Shown here piece after piece: positions 48,987-58,880 of a stretch of DNA of 64,000 bases. Numbering within the stretch: position 1 is the first letter of the stretch; each line of letters starts with the position of its first letter. The notes beneath the pieces were generated by a model. That model made no database searches and was not told the DNA's origin. It was given only the letters and a program-made list of their open reading frames with translations. The DNA is from Actinotalea solisilvae. Its GTDB lineage: Bacteria > Actinomycetota > Actinomycetes > Actinomycetales > Cellulomonadaceae. The stretch lies in NCBI RefSeq assembly GCF_016464425.1, contig NZ_JADDKQ010000010.1, positions 124,001-188,000 on the forward strand. The letters run 5' to 3'. Both the position numbers and the translations under genes were made by a program.

Positions 48987-49819
48987 TGGCTGCGAGCGAG
49001 GCCCGGGCGGCCGTCGTCGGCCGGGCACGCCTGAGCCCGCGTCGTCGCCAGCAGCTGTCCCGGCGGATCCAGTACGTCGTCATCGCCGCCGTCCTCGTGG
49101 CGCTCGCGGTCATGACGGACTGGGACCGCATGGCGACGACGTTCGCGAACCCCGACGCGATCCGGGCCATCGCGCCCGCGCTGCCGCGCGCCGCCCTGAA
49201 CACGGTGGTCTACACGGTCGCGGCGTTCGCCGTCGGCCTCAGCCTGGGCCTCCTGCTCGCCCTGATGAAGCTGTCGTCCGTGCGGGTCTACCGGATCCTC
49301 GCGACCGGGTACGTCGAGTTCTTCCGCGGCATCCCCGCGCTGCTCGTCGTCTTCGCGTTCGGCTACGCGATCCCGGCCGCGTTCCAGATCCGGTTCGACT
49401 CCGTCGTGCTCCAGATCGCGCTCGCGCTCGGCGTGGTCTCCGCCGCGTACATCGCCGAGACGCTCCGCGCGGGCATCCAGGCGGTCCCCCGCGGCCAGGT
49501 CGAGGCGGCCCGGTCGCTCGGCATGTCCGCGACCAGCACGACGCTCCGCATCGTCATCCCGCAGGCGTTCCGGATCGTCCTGCCGCCGCTCACCAACGAG
49601 GTCGTCCTGCTGACCAAGGACACCTCGCTGGTCTTCGCGCTCGGCCTGCTGACCAGCGACTACGAGCTGACGAAGCTCGGCCGCAACGCCCTCAGCGAGG
49701 CCAGCGGCGGCATGACGTCGATCGTGGTCGTCGGCCTCGTGTACCTGCTCATCACCATCCCGCTCAGCTCCCTCACCCGGTGGCTCGAGCGCACGACCGG
49801 TCACAAGGGGCACGTATGA
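48986..49819 (+). CDS. Amino acid ABC transporter permease
   Basis: A 277-residue HisM/GlnP-type permease with five to six helices. [23 protein letters not shown] is the TM1-2 region and [20 protein letters not shown] is family-typical. The EAA loop is [26 protein letters not shown], the ATPase docking site. The N-terminus is basic. Stop and start overlaps (TGATG upstream, ATGA downstream) link it tightly to the binding protein and ATPase genes. Confidence 0.95.
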   Translation: MAASEARAAVVGRARLSPRRRQQLSRRIQYVVIAAVLVALAVMTDWDRMATTFANPDAIRAIAPALPRAALNTVVYTVAAFAVGLSLGLLLALMKLSSVRVYRILATGYVEFFRGIPALLVVFAFGYAIPAAFQIRFDSVVLQIALALGVVSAAYIAETLRAGIQAVPRGQVEAARSLGMSATSTTLRIVIPQAFRIVLPPLTNEVVLLTKDTSLVFALGLLTSDYELTKLGRNALSEASGGMTSIVVVGLVYLLITIPLSSLTRWLERTTGHKGHV

Positions 49820-50595
49820 GCACCGGCACGTCGCCGGCCGAGCCGGTCGTCGAGATCCGCGGGCTGCACAAGTCGTTCGGTGAGCGCGAGGTGCTGCGCG
49901 GCATCGACCTGCGGGTCGACGAGGGCGAGGTCGTCTGCGTCATCGGCCCGTCCGGCTCCGGCAAGTCGACGCTCCTGCGCTGCGTCAACCTGCTCGAGCA
50001 GCCCACCGCGGGGACCGTCCGCGTGCTCGGCACCGAGGTGACGGACCCGGACGTCGACATCGACCGGGTCCGCACGCACGTCGGGATGGTCTTCCAGCAG
50101 TTCAACCTCTTCCCGCACCGGTCCGTGCTCGACAACTGCACGCTCGCCCAGCGGACGGTGCTGCGCCGGTCGGCCGCCGAGGCCGAGGCGGTCGCGCGAC
50201 GCAACCTCGAGGCCGTGGGCCTGGGCGACCGGGCGGCGTCGATGCCCGGGCAGCTGTCGGGCGGCCAGCAGCAGCGGGTCGCGATCGCGCGCGCGCTGAG
50301 CATGGACCCCGCGCTCATGCTCTTCGACGAGCCGACGTCGGCGCTCGACCCCGAGCTGGTGGGCGACGTGCTCGCCGTCATGCGCGACCTCGCCGACGCC
50401 GGGATGACGATGCTCGTCGTCACGCACGAGATGGCGTTCGCGCGCGAGGTCGCCGACCGGGTCGTCTTCATGGACGACGGCGTCGTCGTCGAGCAGGGAC
50501 CGCCCGACCGCGTCATCGGCGCGCCGGAGCACGAGCGCACGCGCGCGTTCCTCGCGCGCGTGCTCGACCCCACCCACCGGCACGACGACGCCTGA
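49816..50595 (+). CDS. Amino acid ABC transporter ATPase
   Basis: A 259-residue GlnQ/HisP-type ATPase. Walker A is [20 protein letters not shown], the Q-loop region [18 protein letters not shown], the signature [19 protein letters not shown], Walker [17 protein letters not shown] and the H-loop [20 protein letters not shown]. These are the polar amino acid subfamily markers. The ATG at 49816 has AAGGGG 6 bases upstream and overlaps the permease stop. Last gene of the importer. Confidence 0.95.
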   Translation: MSTGTSPAEPVVEIRGLHKSFGEREVLRGIDLRVDEGEVVCVIGPSGSGKSTLLRCVNLLEQPTAGTVRVLGTEVTDPDVDIDRVRTHVGMVFQQFNLFPHRSVLDNCTLAQRTVLRRSAAEAEAVARRNLEAVGLGDRAASMPGQLSGGQQQRVAIARALSMDPALMLFDEPTSALDPELVGDVLAVMRDLADAGMTMLVVTHEMAFAREVADRVVFMDDGVVVEQGPPDRVIGAPEHERTRAFLARVLDPTHRHDDA

Positions 50596-50718
50596 GCCGT
50601 CGCGCCCGGACCACACCTGACCCACACCGAGCCGTTCGCCCGCGCCTGCCACGACCCGCGCGATATCGTCGCCGAGCCGGGTCGTCGTGGGCCGGCACAC
50701 CCACCCGGGAGGCCCGCG

Positions 50719-52518
50719 TTGCGCGAGTTCACCAGTCCCAGCCTCGTCACCCTCGACCCGTCGATGTCGATCCCCGGCCTGCTCGCGGCCCGGCTCGAGC
50801 GGTCGCCCGGCGGCACGCTCGTCGAGCGCAAGCAGGGCCTGGGCGGCACGTGGACGCCCGTGAGCACGCGCGCCTTCGTCGACCAGGTCACCGCCGTGGC
50901 CAAGGGGCTGGTCGCGCGCGGCGTCGAGGTCGGCGACCGCGTCTCGATCATGAGCCGCACGCGCTACGAGTGGACGCTGCTCGACTTCGCGGTCTGGGCG
51001 GCCGGCGCCGTCCCCGTGCCCGTGTACGAGACGTCGTCGGCCGAGCAGATCCGCTGGATCCTCTCAGACGCCGACGTGCGCCTCGCGGTCGTCGAGACGA
51101 CGGCGCACGCGGCCGCGACGGAGTCCGTCCGCGACGGCCTGCCCCGGCTCGGTGACGTGCTCGTCATCGACGAGGGTGGGCTCGAGACGCTGCGCGCGGA
51201 GGGCGAGCATGTGCTCGACGAGGAGGTCGAGCGTCGCAGCGCCGTCGCGGGCACGGCCGACCTCGCGACGATCATCTACACGTCGGGCACCACCGGGAAC
51301 CCCAAGGGCGTCGAGCTCACCCACGGCAACTTCGTGGCGCTCGCGCTCGAGGGCGTCGCGGGCCTCGCGGACGTGGTGGCGAAGCCAACGTCGCGCACGC
51401 TGCTGTTCATGCCGCTGGCGCACGTCTTCGCCCGGTACATCCAGGTCATGTGCATCCCGTCGGGCGCCGTCATGGGCCACACGCCGGACACCAAGAACCT
51501 GCTCGCCGACCTGCGCACGTTCCGGCCGACCTTCATCCTCTCGGTGCCCCGCGTCTTCGAGAAGGTCTACAACTCGGCCGAGCAGAAGGCCGCCGGCGGC
51601 GTGAAGCTGCGGCTCTTCCGCTGGGCCGCGCGGACGTCGATCGAGTACTCGCGGGCGCTCGACGGGACCGGCGCGCCCTCGGCCGCGCTCAAGGCCCAGC
51701 ACGCGCTGGCCGACCGCCTCGTGCTCCACAAGCTGCGCGCCGCACTCGGCGGGAACGCGGAGTACGCGGTCTCGGGCGGCGCGCCGCTCGGCGAGCGCCT
51801 CGGCCACTTCTACCGCGGCATCGGCCTGCGCGTCCTCGAGGGCTACGGCCTCACCGAGACGACGGCCCCGACGGCGGTCAACCTGCCCGAGCGCACGAAG
51901 ATCGGCACGGTCGGGCCGCCCTTCCCCGGCACCGCGGCGCGCATCGCCGACGACGGCGAGATCGAGATCTCCGGGCCGCACGTCTTCCGCGGGTACCACG
52001 GCAACCCGGACGCGACGGCGGCGGCGCTGGTCGACGGCTGGTTCCGCACGGGCGACCTCGGCTCGCTCGACGAGGACGGCTTCCTCACGATCACGGGGCG
52101 CAAGAAGGAGATCATCGTCACGGCCGGCGGCAAGAACGTCGCGCCCGCCGTCCTCGAGGACCGCCTGCGCGCGCACCCGCTCGTCAGCCAGGTCGTCGTC
52201 GTCGGCGACGGCAAGCCGTTCATCGGCGCGCTCGTGACCCTGGACGCGGAGATGCTGCCCGGCTGGCTCGCGGCCAAGGGGCTGCCGCCCATGGACCCGG
52301 CAGCCGCCTCACGCAGCCACGCGGTGCTCGCGGCGCTCGACCGCGCCGTCGAGCGCACGAACGAGGCGGTCTCGCGGGCCGAGTCCATCCGCAAGATCCA
52401 CGTGCTGCCCAGCGACTTCACGGAGGCGAACGGCTACCTCACGCCCTCGCTCAAGGTGCGCCGCTCGCTCGTGCTGCGCGACTTCGCCGAGCAGGTCGAG
52501 CAGCTCTACACCCGCTGA
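50719..52518 (+). CDS. Long-chain acyl-CoA synthetase (AMP-binding)
   Basis: A 599-residue adenylate-forming enzyme that makes acyl-CoA from fatty acid, ATP and CoA. The P-loop is IIYTSGTTGNPKGVELTHGN (about residue 185), then GYGLTETTAPTAVNLP, the ATP-binding WFRTGDLGSLDEDG and the hinge GRKKEIIVTAGGKNVAP with the adenylation lysine further down (EANGYLTPSLKVRR). The start is TTG with GGGAGG 6 bases upstream. Full length. TATCGT at 50664-50669 may be the -10. It is followed by the 52521-52593 palindrome. Confidence 0.94.
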   Translation: MREFTSPSLVTLDPSMSIPGLLAARLERSPGGTLVERKQGLGGTWTPVSTRAFVDQVTAVAKGLVARGVEVGDRVSIMSRTRYEWTLLDFAVWAAGAVPVPVYETSSAEQIRWILSDADVRLAVVETTAHAAATESVRDGLPRLGDVLVIDEGGLETLRAEGEHVLDEEVERRSAVAGTADLATIIYTSGTTGNPKGVELTHGNFVALALEGVAGLADVVAKPTSRTLLFMPLAHVFARYIQVMCIPSGAVMGHTPDTKNLLADLRTFRPTFILSVPRVFEKVYNSAEQKAAGGVKLRLFRWAARTSIEYSRALDGTGAPSAALKAQHALADRLVLHKLRAALGGNAEYAVSGGAPLGERLGHFYRGIGLRVLEGYGLTETTAPTAVNLPERTKIGTVGPPFPGTAARIADDGEIEISGPHVFRGYHGNPDATAAALVDGWFRTGDLGSLDEDGFLTITGRKKEIIVTAGGKNVAPAVLEDRLRAHPLVSQVVVVGDGKPFIGALVTLDAEMLPGWLAAKGLPPMDPAAASRSHAVLAALDRAVERTNEAVSRAESIRKIHVLPSDFTEANGYLTPSLKVRRSLVLRDFAEQVEQLYTR

Positions 52519-52520
52519 CG

Positions 52521-52593
52521 CCGAGGCCGACACCCCCCGCCGAGGCCGACGCTCCGGGACGTGTCGACCTCGGCCCACGGGTGTCGACCTCGG
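52521..52593. repeat. Nested CCGAGG(T/C)CG palindrome between convergent genes
   Basis: CCGAGGCCGACACCC (52521-52535) pairs with GGGTGTCGACCTCGG (52579-52593), with one mismatch. A second pair lies inside: CCGAGGCCGACG (52540-52551) with GTGTCGACCTCGG (52561-52573). The order two direct copies, then two inverted copies, repeats the architecture at 29211-29359. It abuts the acyl-CoA synthetase stop and lies 20 bases from the end of the convergent gene, so it is probably a bidirectional terminator. Confidence 0.8.
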
Positions 52594-52612
52594 CGGGGTG
52601 GGGTGGCCGCGG

Positions 52613-53806
52613 TCAGCGGCGGCGGTGGTGGGTGTCGGCGGTGTAGGCCGGCGCGGTCTCGTGCGGCGTCGCGGCGTCGGACCAGCGCAGCAGGGCACCG
52701 ACGCCGTCGACGAGCTCGAGGCTCCCCTCGGGCGCGTACGTGAAGCCGGCGTCCTGGGCGACCGCGGCGCGCAGCACGACGATGTCGGCCCGGTGCTCAC
52801 GCACGTCGGCGTCCGGGACGCCCAGAGCGGTGACGTCCTGCCTGCGCACACCCAGGTGGAGCGGGTCGGGGCCGCACCACAGCGTCCGCTCGCCGAGCCG
52901 TGCGACCGACGCCCCGGCGGCCGACCGCAGGACGACGAGCTCGGCCACCTGCCCCTTGCGCAGCACGTCCACGACGTCGTCGAGCGACGTCACCGCGCCG
53001 TCCCCGCGACCGAGGGCCTCGCGCACACGGTCGGCCACCACCTCACGCCGGCGGGCGCGGTAGGCCTCGAGGACCTCGTGGACGTTCTGCGCGAACACGT
53101 CCTCCTTGACGCCGTCGGCGCGCGACCCGCCCGGGACCTCGGTGAGGAGGTCGCGCGTCGCCCGGCCCACGACGTCGCGCAGGAGCGCCACCGCGCGGAC
53201 GTCCCCCGTGACGAGGACGAGCTCGGGTCGCTTCTCCGCGACGACGCGGTCCACCTCGCCCGCGACGGCCTCGGCGTTGCGCTCCCAGGAGTCCTGCACG
53301 CGCATCTCGAAGCGTCGCTGCGACCAGCCGCCCCCGCCGTACTTGTGCAGCTCGTCGTGCCCGCCCTCGACGTGGTCCCGCTCGCCGCCGCCGTCCGGGT
53401 CGGACCAGATGAGGTCCGCGCCGAGCCGGTCGATCTCGACCAGCAGGTACCGCACCCCCTCGTCGGTCGCCGTGACGGCGGGCGCGAGCGACGGCGCGCC
53501 GTCGTGGAAGGCCTCGTCGCGCACGGGCGGGGCGGCGAGCACCCGGTCCATGAGGACCCGGCGGCCCACGGCCACCACGTAGCGCCCGTGGGGACCCGGC
53601 ACGTGCGTCGGGCGGAGCACGGCCTCCTCGACGACCTGGATCGTCTCTGCCGGCGCACCGGCATGCTCGAGCGCCCGTCGCATCCCGTTCCACCGGTTCC
53701 GGACCTCGCGGTCGCCGCCGGACTCGTCACCTCGCGTCGTGTCGAGGCACACCGACGTGAGCGGGCCGTCGTGGTGGATGAGGGGCTTGAGGGAGTCGAG
53801 CTTCAT
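52613..53806 (-). CDS. baeRF2-like (Rv2629-type) Vms1/eRF1-fold protein
   Basis: A 397-residue protein that resembles the mycobacterial Rv2629 family, assigned to bacterial archaeo-eukaryotic release-factor homologues (baeRF). Landmarks are [24 protein letters not shown] near the N-terminus, [50 protein letters not shown] and [20 protein letters not shown]. Some relatives act at stalled or hibernating ribosomes. The role here is not proven. The ATG at 53806 has GAGG 5 bases upstream and matches family starts. Monocistronic, upstream of clpX on the same strand. Confidence 0.85.
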   Translation of the reverse strand: MKLDSLKPLIHHDGPLTSVCLDTTRGDESGGDREVRNRWNGMRRALEHAGAPAETIQVVEEAVLRPTHVPGPHGRYVVAVGRRVLMDRVLAAPPVRDEAFHDGAPSLAPAVTATDEGVRYLLVEIDRLGADLIWSDPDGGGERDHVEGGHDELHKYGGGGWSQRRFEMRVQDSWERNAEAVAGEVDRVVAEKRPELVLVTGDVRAVALLRDVVGRATRDLLTEVPGGSRADGVKEDVFAQNVHEVLEAYRARRREVVADRVREALGRGDGAVTSLDDVVDVLRKGQVAELVVLRSAAGASVARLGERTLWCGPDPLHLGVRRQDVTALGVPDADVREHRADIVVLRAAVAQDAGFTYAPEGSLELVDGVGALLRWSDAATPHETAPAYTADTHHRRR

Positions 53807-53957
53807 CAGGTCCTCGCGATCTGGTCGCTGACGCCGGCCCGGGACGGCGCCGGCTCGGTTCTCCCCACCCTCTGCCAAACGGGCCGCGCGCGCCACCTCT
53901 TCACGCGACCTCGCCCCGACCTCGTGACGTGCACCGCGGTGCACCCGGTCCCCGGCA

Positions 53958-53998
53958 CGACGACGCCCCGCGCACCGGGCGGTGGCGGGGCGTCGTCG
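53958..53998 (-). terminator. Terminator of clpX
   Basis: CGACGACGCCCCGC (53958-53971) and its exact complement (53985-53998) form a 14-bp stem. CACC and GGTG inside extend it around a GGGC loop. It lies 11 bases past the clpX stop. Confidence 0.85.
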
Positions 53999-54008
53999 CG
54001 CGGGTCGG

Positions 54009-55286
<1,278 letters not shown>

Positions 55287-55386
55287 TGCGTTCCCCTCCC
55301 TGACGCCCCGGTTCCGGGACGTTCACGAACCATTGCACACCACGCCGACGCCGCTGTCAGCCCGCGCGGGCCCGGCGGCGTGTCCT

Positions 55387-55420
55387 TCACCCGCCCGGGA
55401 CGTGCGCCCCGGGCGGGTGA
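55387..55420 (-). terminator. Terminator of clpP1-clpP2
   Basis: TCACCCGCCCGGG (55387-55399) and its exact complement (55408-55420) form a 13-bp stem with an 8-base loop, 7 bases past the clpP2 stop. Confidence 0.85.
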
Positions 55421-55427
55421 CCGACGA

Positions 55428-56126
55428 TCAGGACGGGACCACGGCCGCCTTGCGGCTCTGCAGCACCTGGTCGACCAGGCCGTACTCGAGCGCCTGCTCG
55501 GCCGAGAGGATCTTGTCCCGCTCGATGTCCTTGCGGACCTGCTCGACGTCGCGCCCGGTGTGGCGCGCGATCGTCTCCTCGAGCCACTCGCGCATGCGGA
55601 TGAGCTCGTTGGCGTGGATCTCGATGTCGGACGCCTGCGCGTAGCCGCCACCCTCCATCGCCGGCTGGTGGATGAGCACGCGCGCGTTCGGCAGCGCGAG
55701 GCGCTTGCCCGGCGTGCCGGCCGCGAGCAGCACGGCCGCCGCCGACGCCGCCTGGCCGAGGCAGACGGTCTGGATCTGCGGCTTGATGTACTGCATCGTG
55801 TCGTAGATCGCCGTCATGGCCGTGAAGGAGCCGCCGGGCGAGTTGATGTACAGGATGATGTCGCGGTCCGGGTCCTGGCTCTCGAGGACCAGGAGCTGGG
55901 CCATGATGTCGTCCGCCGAGGCGTCGTCGACCTGCACGCCGAGGAAGATGATGCGGTCCTCGAAGAGCTTGGTGTACGGGTCCTGGCGCTTGAAGCCGTA
56001 GGCCGTCCGCTCCTCGAACTGGGGCAGGACGTAGCGCGACGTCGGCGCGCCGTACGGCAGGGCGCTGCCGCCGTGCATGCCGGCGAGGCCGCTCGCGCGG
56101 GAGATGAACTGGTGCTCGGTGCTCAC
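55428..56126 (-). CDS. clpP2: ATP-dependent Clp protease proteolytic subunit ClpP2
   Basis: A serine peptidase of 232 residues that co-assembles with ClpP1 in actinobacteria. The catalytic Ser lies in [16 protein letters not shown], the His in [15 protein letters not shown] and the Asp in [17 protein letters not shown]. The oligomerisation helix [14 protein letters not shown] is intact. The N-terminus is longer than in ClpP1 and includes a propeptide-like segment before [13 protein letters not shown] start with AGGAG upstream. It follows clpP1 by 49 bases, so the two are one operon. Confidence 0.96.
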   Translation of the reverse strand: MSTEHQFISRASGLAGMHGGSALPYGAPTSRYVLPQFEERTAYGFKRQDPYTKLFEDRIIFLGVQVDDASADDIMAQLLVLESQDPDRDIILYINSPGGSFTAMTAIYDTMQYIKPQIQTVCLGQAASAAAVLLAAGTPGKRLALPNARVLIHQPAMEGGGYAQASDIEIHANELIRMREWLEETIARHTGRDVEQVRKDIERDKILSAEQALEYGLVDQVLQSRKAAVVPS

Positions 56127-56175
56127 GGTGCTCCTGGTGCTCCTCGATGAAGTGGGGCGCTGACGGGGCGGGCGC

Positions 56176-56805
56176 TCAGGCGCCCGTGCCGCCGCCGCCG
56201 CTGACCGACCCGGAGTGGGTCACGACGTGGTCGATGAAGCCGTACTCCAGGGCCTCCTGGGCCGTGAACCAGCGGTCGCGGTCCGAGTCGGTGTTGATCT
56301 GCTCGACGCTCTTGCCGGTCTGCTCGGCGATGAGCTCGGCGAGCACCTTCTTCATGTGGAGGATGAGCTCGGCGTTGATCCGCACGTCCGTCGCCGTGCC
56401 GCCGATGCCGCCCGAGGGCTGGTGCATCATCACGCGGGCGTGGGGCGTCGCGTAGCGCTTGCCCTTGGCGCCCGAGGAGAGCAGGAACTGCCCCATCGAC
56501 GCCGCCATGCCCATCGCGACCGTGGCCACGTCCGGCTGGATGTACTGCATGGTGTCGTAGATCGCCATGCCGGCCGTGATCGAGCCGCCGGGCGAGTTGA
56601 TGTAGAGGTAGATGTCCTTGTCGGGGTCCTCCGCCGCGAGGAGCATCATCTGGCCGCAGATCGCGTTGGCGTTGTCGTCCCGCACCTCGGAGCCGAGCCA
56701 GATGATCCGCTCGCGCAGCAGCCGGTTGTAGATGTGGTCGTTGAGGCCCAGGTTCGGGCCGTCGCCCCGCGCGGCGCGCGGTGCTGCGTGGCTCGTCTCG
56801 TTCAC
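56176..56805 (-). CDS. clpP1: ATP-dependent Clp protease proteolytic subunit ClpP1
   Basis: The partner of ClpP2. The 209-residue protein has the catalytic Ser in [17 protein letters not shown], the His in [14 protein letters not shown] and the Asp in [18 protein letters not shown]. The N-terminus contains [19 protein letters not shown]. The C-terminus is Gly-rich. GTG start with GAGGAGAG upstream. The 246-base gap to tig holds the promoter (TAGGGT at 56931-56926 on the minus strand is a candidate -10) and the tig terminator. Confidence 0.96.
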   Translation of the reverse strand: MNETSHAAPRAARGDGPNLGLNDHIYNRLLRERIIWLGSEVRDDNANAICGQMMLLAAEDPDKDIYLYINSPGGSITAGMAIYDTMQYIQPDVATVAMGMAASMGQFLLSSGAKGKRYATPHARVMMHQPSGGIGGTATDVRINAELILHMKKVLAELIAEQTGKSVEQINTDSDRDRWFTAQEALEYGFIDHVVTHSGSVSGGGGTGA

Positions 56806-56925
56806 GACTCTCCTCGTCCGTCCGTCGTCGTCACCTCGTCGGGCCGCTGCCGGCTGGTGCCGGTCCGGTCGGTCCCCGCGGTACCTGCCCGCGGTCCGAC
56901 CGCTGTCCCTCGGTGGTGTGCAGTG

Positions 56926-56931
56926 ACCCTA
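56926..56931 (-). promoter_or_regulatory. Possible -10 of clpP1-clpP2
   Basis: TAGGGT (minus strand) lies about 120 bases before the clpP1 GTG, in a GTTAGGGTCACTG context. No clear -35 was found, and no good ClgR-type operator was recognised. Confidence 0.3.
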
Positions 56932-57012
56932 ACGCGCAGCGCCGACCCCCCACGTCCCGGCGCGGCCCCGTTTCGCTGTCGGCAGAGGGTGGCACGCAGG
57001 GTGGCACGGCAA

Positions 57013-57040
57013 GGGCCCCGCACCGGTCGGTGCGGGGCCC
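57013..57040 (-). terminator. Terminator of tig
   Basis: GGGCCCCGCACC (57013-57024) and GGTGCGGGGCCC (57029-57040) form a perfect 12-bp stem with a GGTC loop, 11 bases past the tig stop. Confidence 0.9.
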
Positions 57041-57051
57041 TGCGTCCGTGC

Positions 57052-58434
57052 TCAGGCCTTGGCGGCCTCGGCCTCGTCCGCCTCGGCCGACGCGTCCTCG
57101 GCGACCTCGGAGTCGGCGGCGACGGCGTCCGCGACGTCGACGTCGTCCGCGTCCTCCTCGTCGGTGCCGATGAAGGTCGACAGGTCGACGGTCGCGCCGG
57201 AGCCGTCGACGACCTTCACCTGGCGCAGCGCGACGGCGACAGCCTTGGAGCGGCCGACCTCGGCGACCATCGCGGGGATCTGGCCCTGCTCGTCAACCGT
57301 CTTGATGAAGGTGTTCGGGTCCATGCCGTACTGGCGCGACGCGCTCACCAGGTACTCGACGAGCTCGTTCTGCGACACCTTGACCGCGAGCTTCTCGGCG
57401 AGCGTGTCGAGCAGGATCTGGTTCGCCAGAGCCTCGCGGGCCTGGTCGCCGACCTCGGCGCGGTGCTCGTCGTCCTCGAGCCGGCCCTCGGACTCGAGGT
57501 GACGGTGCACCTCGGCCTCGACGACGCCCGACGGGACGGGGATCTCGAGGCCGGACCGCAGCTGCTCGAGCAGCAGGTCGCGCGCCTGGACCGCCTGGTT
57601 GGACGCCTTGATGCGCGCCGCCTGCTCGCGCAGGTCGGCGCGCAGCTCCTCGAGCGTGTCGAACTCGCTCGCGAGCTGGGCGAACTCGTCGTCGGCCGCG
57701 GGCAGCTCGCGCGTCTTCACCGACGTCGCCGTCACGGTGACCTGAGCGGTCTCGCCCGCGCGGTCGCCGCCCGCGAGCGCCGTCTCGAACGTCGTGGTCT
57801 CGCCGGCCGACAGGCCCGTGAGCGCCTCGTCGAGGCCCTCGAGCATGTTGCCCGAGCCGATCTGGTAGGAGACGCCGGAGACCGTGTCGACCTCCTCGTC
57901 CTCGATCGTCGCGACGAGGTCGAGCACGACGTAGTCGCCCTCGGCCGCCGGACGGTCGATGCCGACGAGGGTGCCGAAGCGCTCGCGCAGCGCGTCGAGG
58001 CGCGCGTCGACGTCCTCATCCGATACCTCGACGTCGTCGACCGTGACCGTGAGGTCGGCGAGCTCGGGGAGCTCGATGACCGGCCGGACCTCGACCTGGG
58101 CCGTGAAGCTCAGGCCGCCCTCGGGCTCGGTGAGCGCCGGGATCGCGGTGACCTCGATGTCGGGCTGGCCGAGGGGGCGCAGGTCCGCCTCGGTCACGGC
58201 CTGGCGGTAGAAGCCGGCCATGCCGTCGTTGACGGCGTGCTCGATGACCGCGGCCCGGCCGACGCGCTGGTCGAGGATGCGGGCCGGCACCTTGCCCTTG
58301 CGGAAGCCGGGGATCTGGACCTGCGAGCCGATGTGCTCGTACGCGTGGTCGATGCTCGGCTTCAGCTCGTCGTGGGACACCTCGACGGTCAGCTTGACCG
58401 TGGTGGCATCGATGGTCTCGACGGCGCTCTTCAC
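57052..58434 (-). CDS. tig: Trigger factor
   Basis: The ribosome-bound chaperone and prolyl isomerase. The 460-residue protein begins MKSAVETIDATTVKL and has the ribosome-binding signature IPGFRKGKVPARILDQRVGR near residue 44. The PPIase domain (EGDYVVLDLVATIED to GSGNMLEGLDEALTG) follows at about residues 155-240, then the helical C-domain. An acidic Asp/Glu/Ala tail of about 45 residues ends the protein. The GTG at 58434 has GGAG 9 bases upstream and gives the standard N-terminus. It precedes clpP1-clpP2-clpX, the common order. Confidence 0.97.
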   Translation of the reverse strand: MKSAVETIDATTVKLTVEVSHDELKPSIDHAYEHIGSQVQIPGFRKGKVPARILDQRVGRAAVIEHAVNDGMAGFYRQAVTEADLRPLGQPDIEVTAIPALTEPEGGLSFTAQVEVRPVIELPELADLTVTVDDVEVSDEDVDARLDALRERFGTLVGIDRPAAEGDYVVLDLVATIEDEEVDTVSGVSYQIGSGNMLEGLDEALTGLSAGETTTFETALAGGDRAGETAQVTVTATSVKTRELPAADDEFAQLASEFDTLEELRADLREQAARIKASNQAVQARDLLLEQLRSGLEIPVPSGVVEAEVHRHLESEGRLEDDEHRAEVGDQAREALANQILLDTLAEKLAVKVSQNELVEYLVSASRQYGMDPNTFIKTVDEQGQIPAMVAEVGRSKAVAVALRQVKVVDGSGATVDLSTFIGTDEEDADDVDVADAVAADSEVAEDASAEADEAEAAKA

Positions 58435-58589
58435 AGCAGTGGTCTCCAACGGCTCGGACGGCGGCCGGGGGGCCCCGGGCGCTCGGGTGGTGCAGGTGCG
58501 TGGGCGAAGCAGGCAGGGCCGCCCGGACGGCGGCTCGTGAGGGCACGCGGGCAGGCGTGAGCCTCGCTCGGCCCGACGATCCTACGGTG

Positions 58590-58663
58590 TCGGGATGGCG
58601 GGATTCGAACCCACGACCTTCCGCTCCCAAAGCGGACGCGCTACCAACCTGCGCCACATCCCG
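58590..58663 (-). tRNA. tRNA-Pro(TGG)
   Basis: A full 74-base cloverleaf. The acceptor stem is CGGGATG/CATCCCG, the anticodon stem TCCGC/GCGGA with loop TTTGGGA (anticodon TGG), and the T-loop TTCGAAT. The 3' CCA is not encoded (ACACC follows). Confidence 0.98.
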
Positions 58664-58754
58664 TCGGCCGGCACCGCGTGGGGCCGCCCGGCAGGCTGAA
58701 CAGTACTGCCGCGCCGAGCCGTTACCCTGGGTCGCGCTCCCCTCGGGGACGCGT

Positions 58755-58825
58755 GCGGGCGTAGCTCAATGGTAGAGCCCCAGTCTTCCAAACTGGCTAC
58801 GCGGGTTCGATTCCCGTCGCCCGCT
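58755..58825 (+). tRNA. tRNA-Gly(TCC)
   Basis: A full 71-base cloverleaf. The acceptor stem is GCGGGCG/CGCCCGC, the anticodon stem CCAGT/ACTGG with loop CTTCCAA (anticodon TCC), and the T-loop TTCGATT. CCA follows directly at 58826-58828. It is divergent from tRNA-Pro. Confidence 0.98.
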
Positions 58826-58867
58826 CCACCACGCGCCGTCGTCCGCCCCACCACGCGCCGTCGCCGC

Positions 58868-58873
58868 TAGCCT
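58868..58873 (+). promoter_or_regulatory. -10 hexamer of the 58881 gene (leaderless)
   Basis: TAGCCT, then exactly 7 bases, then the ATG at 58881. There is no ribosome binding site in the gap. Confidence 0.55.
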
Positions 58874-58880
58874 TCCGGGC

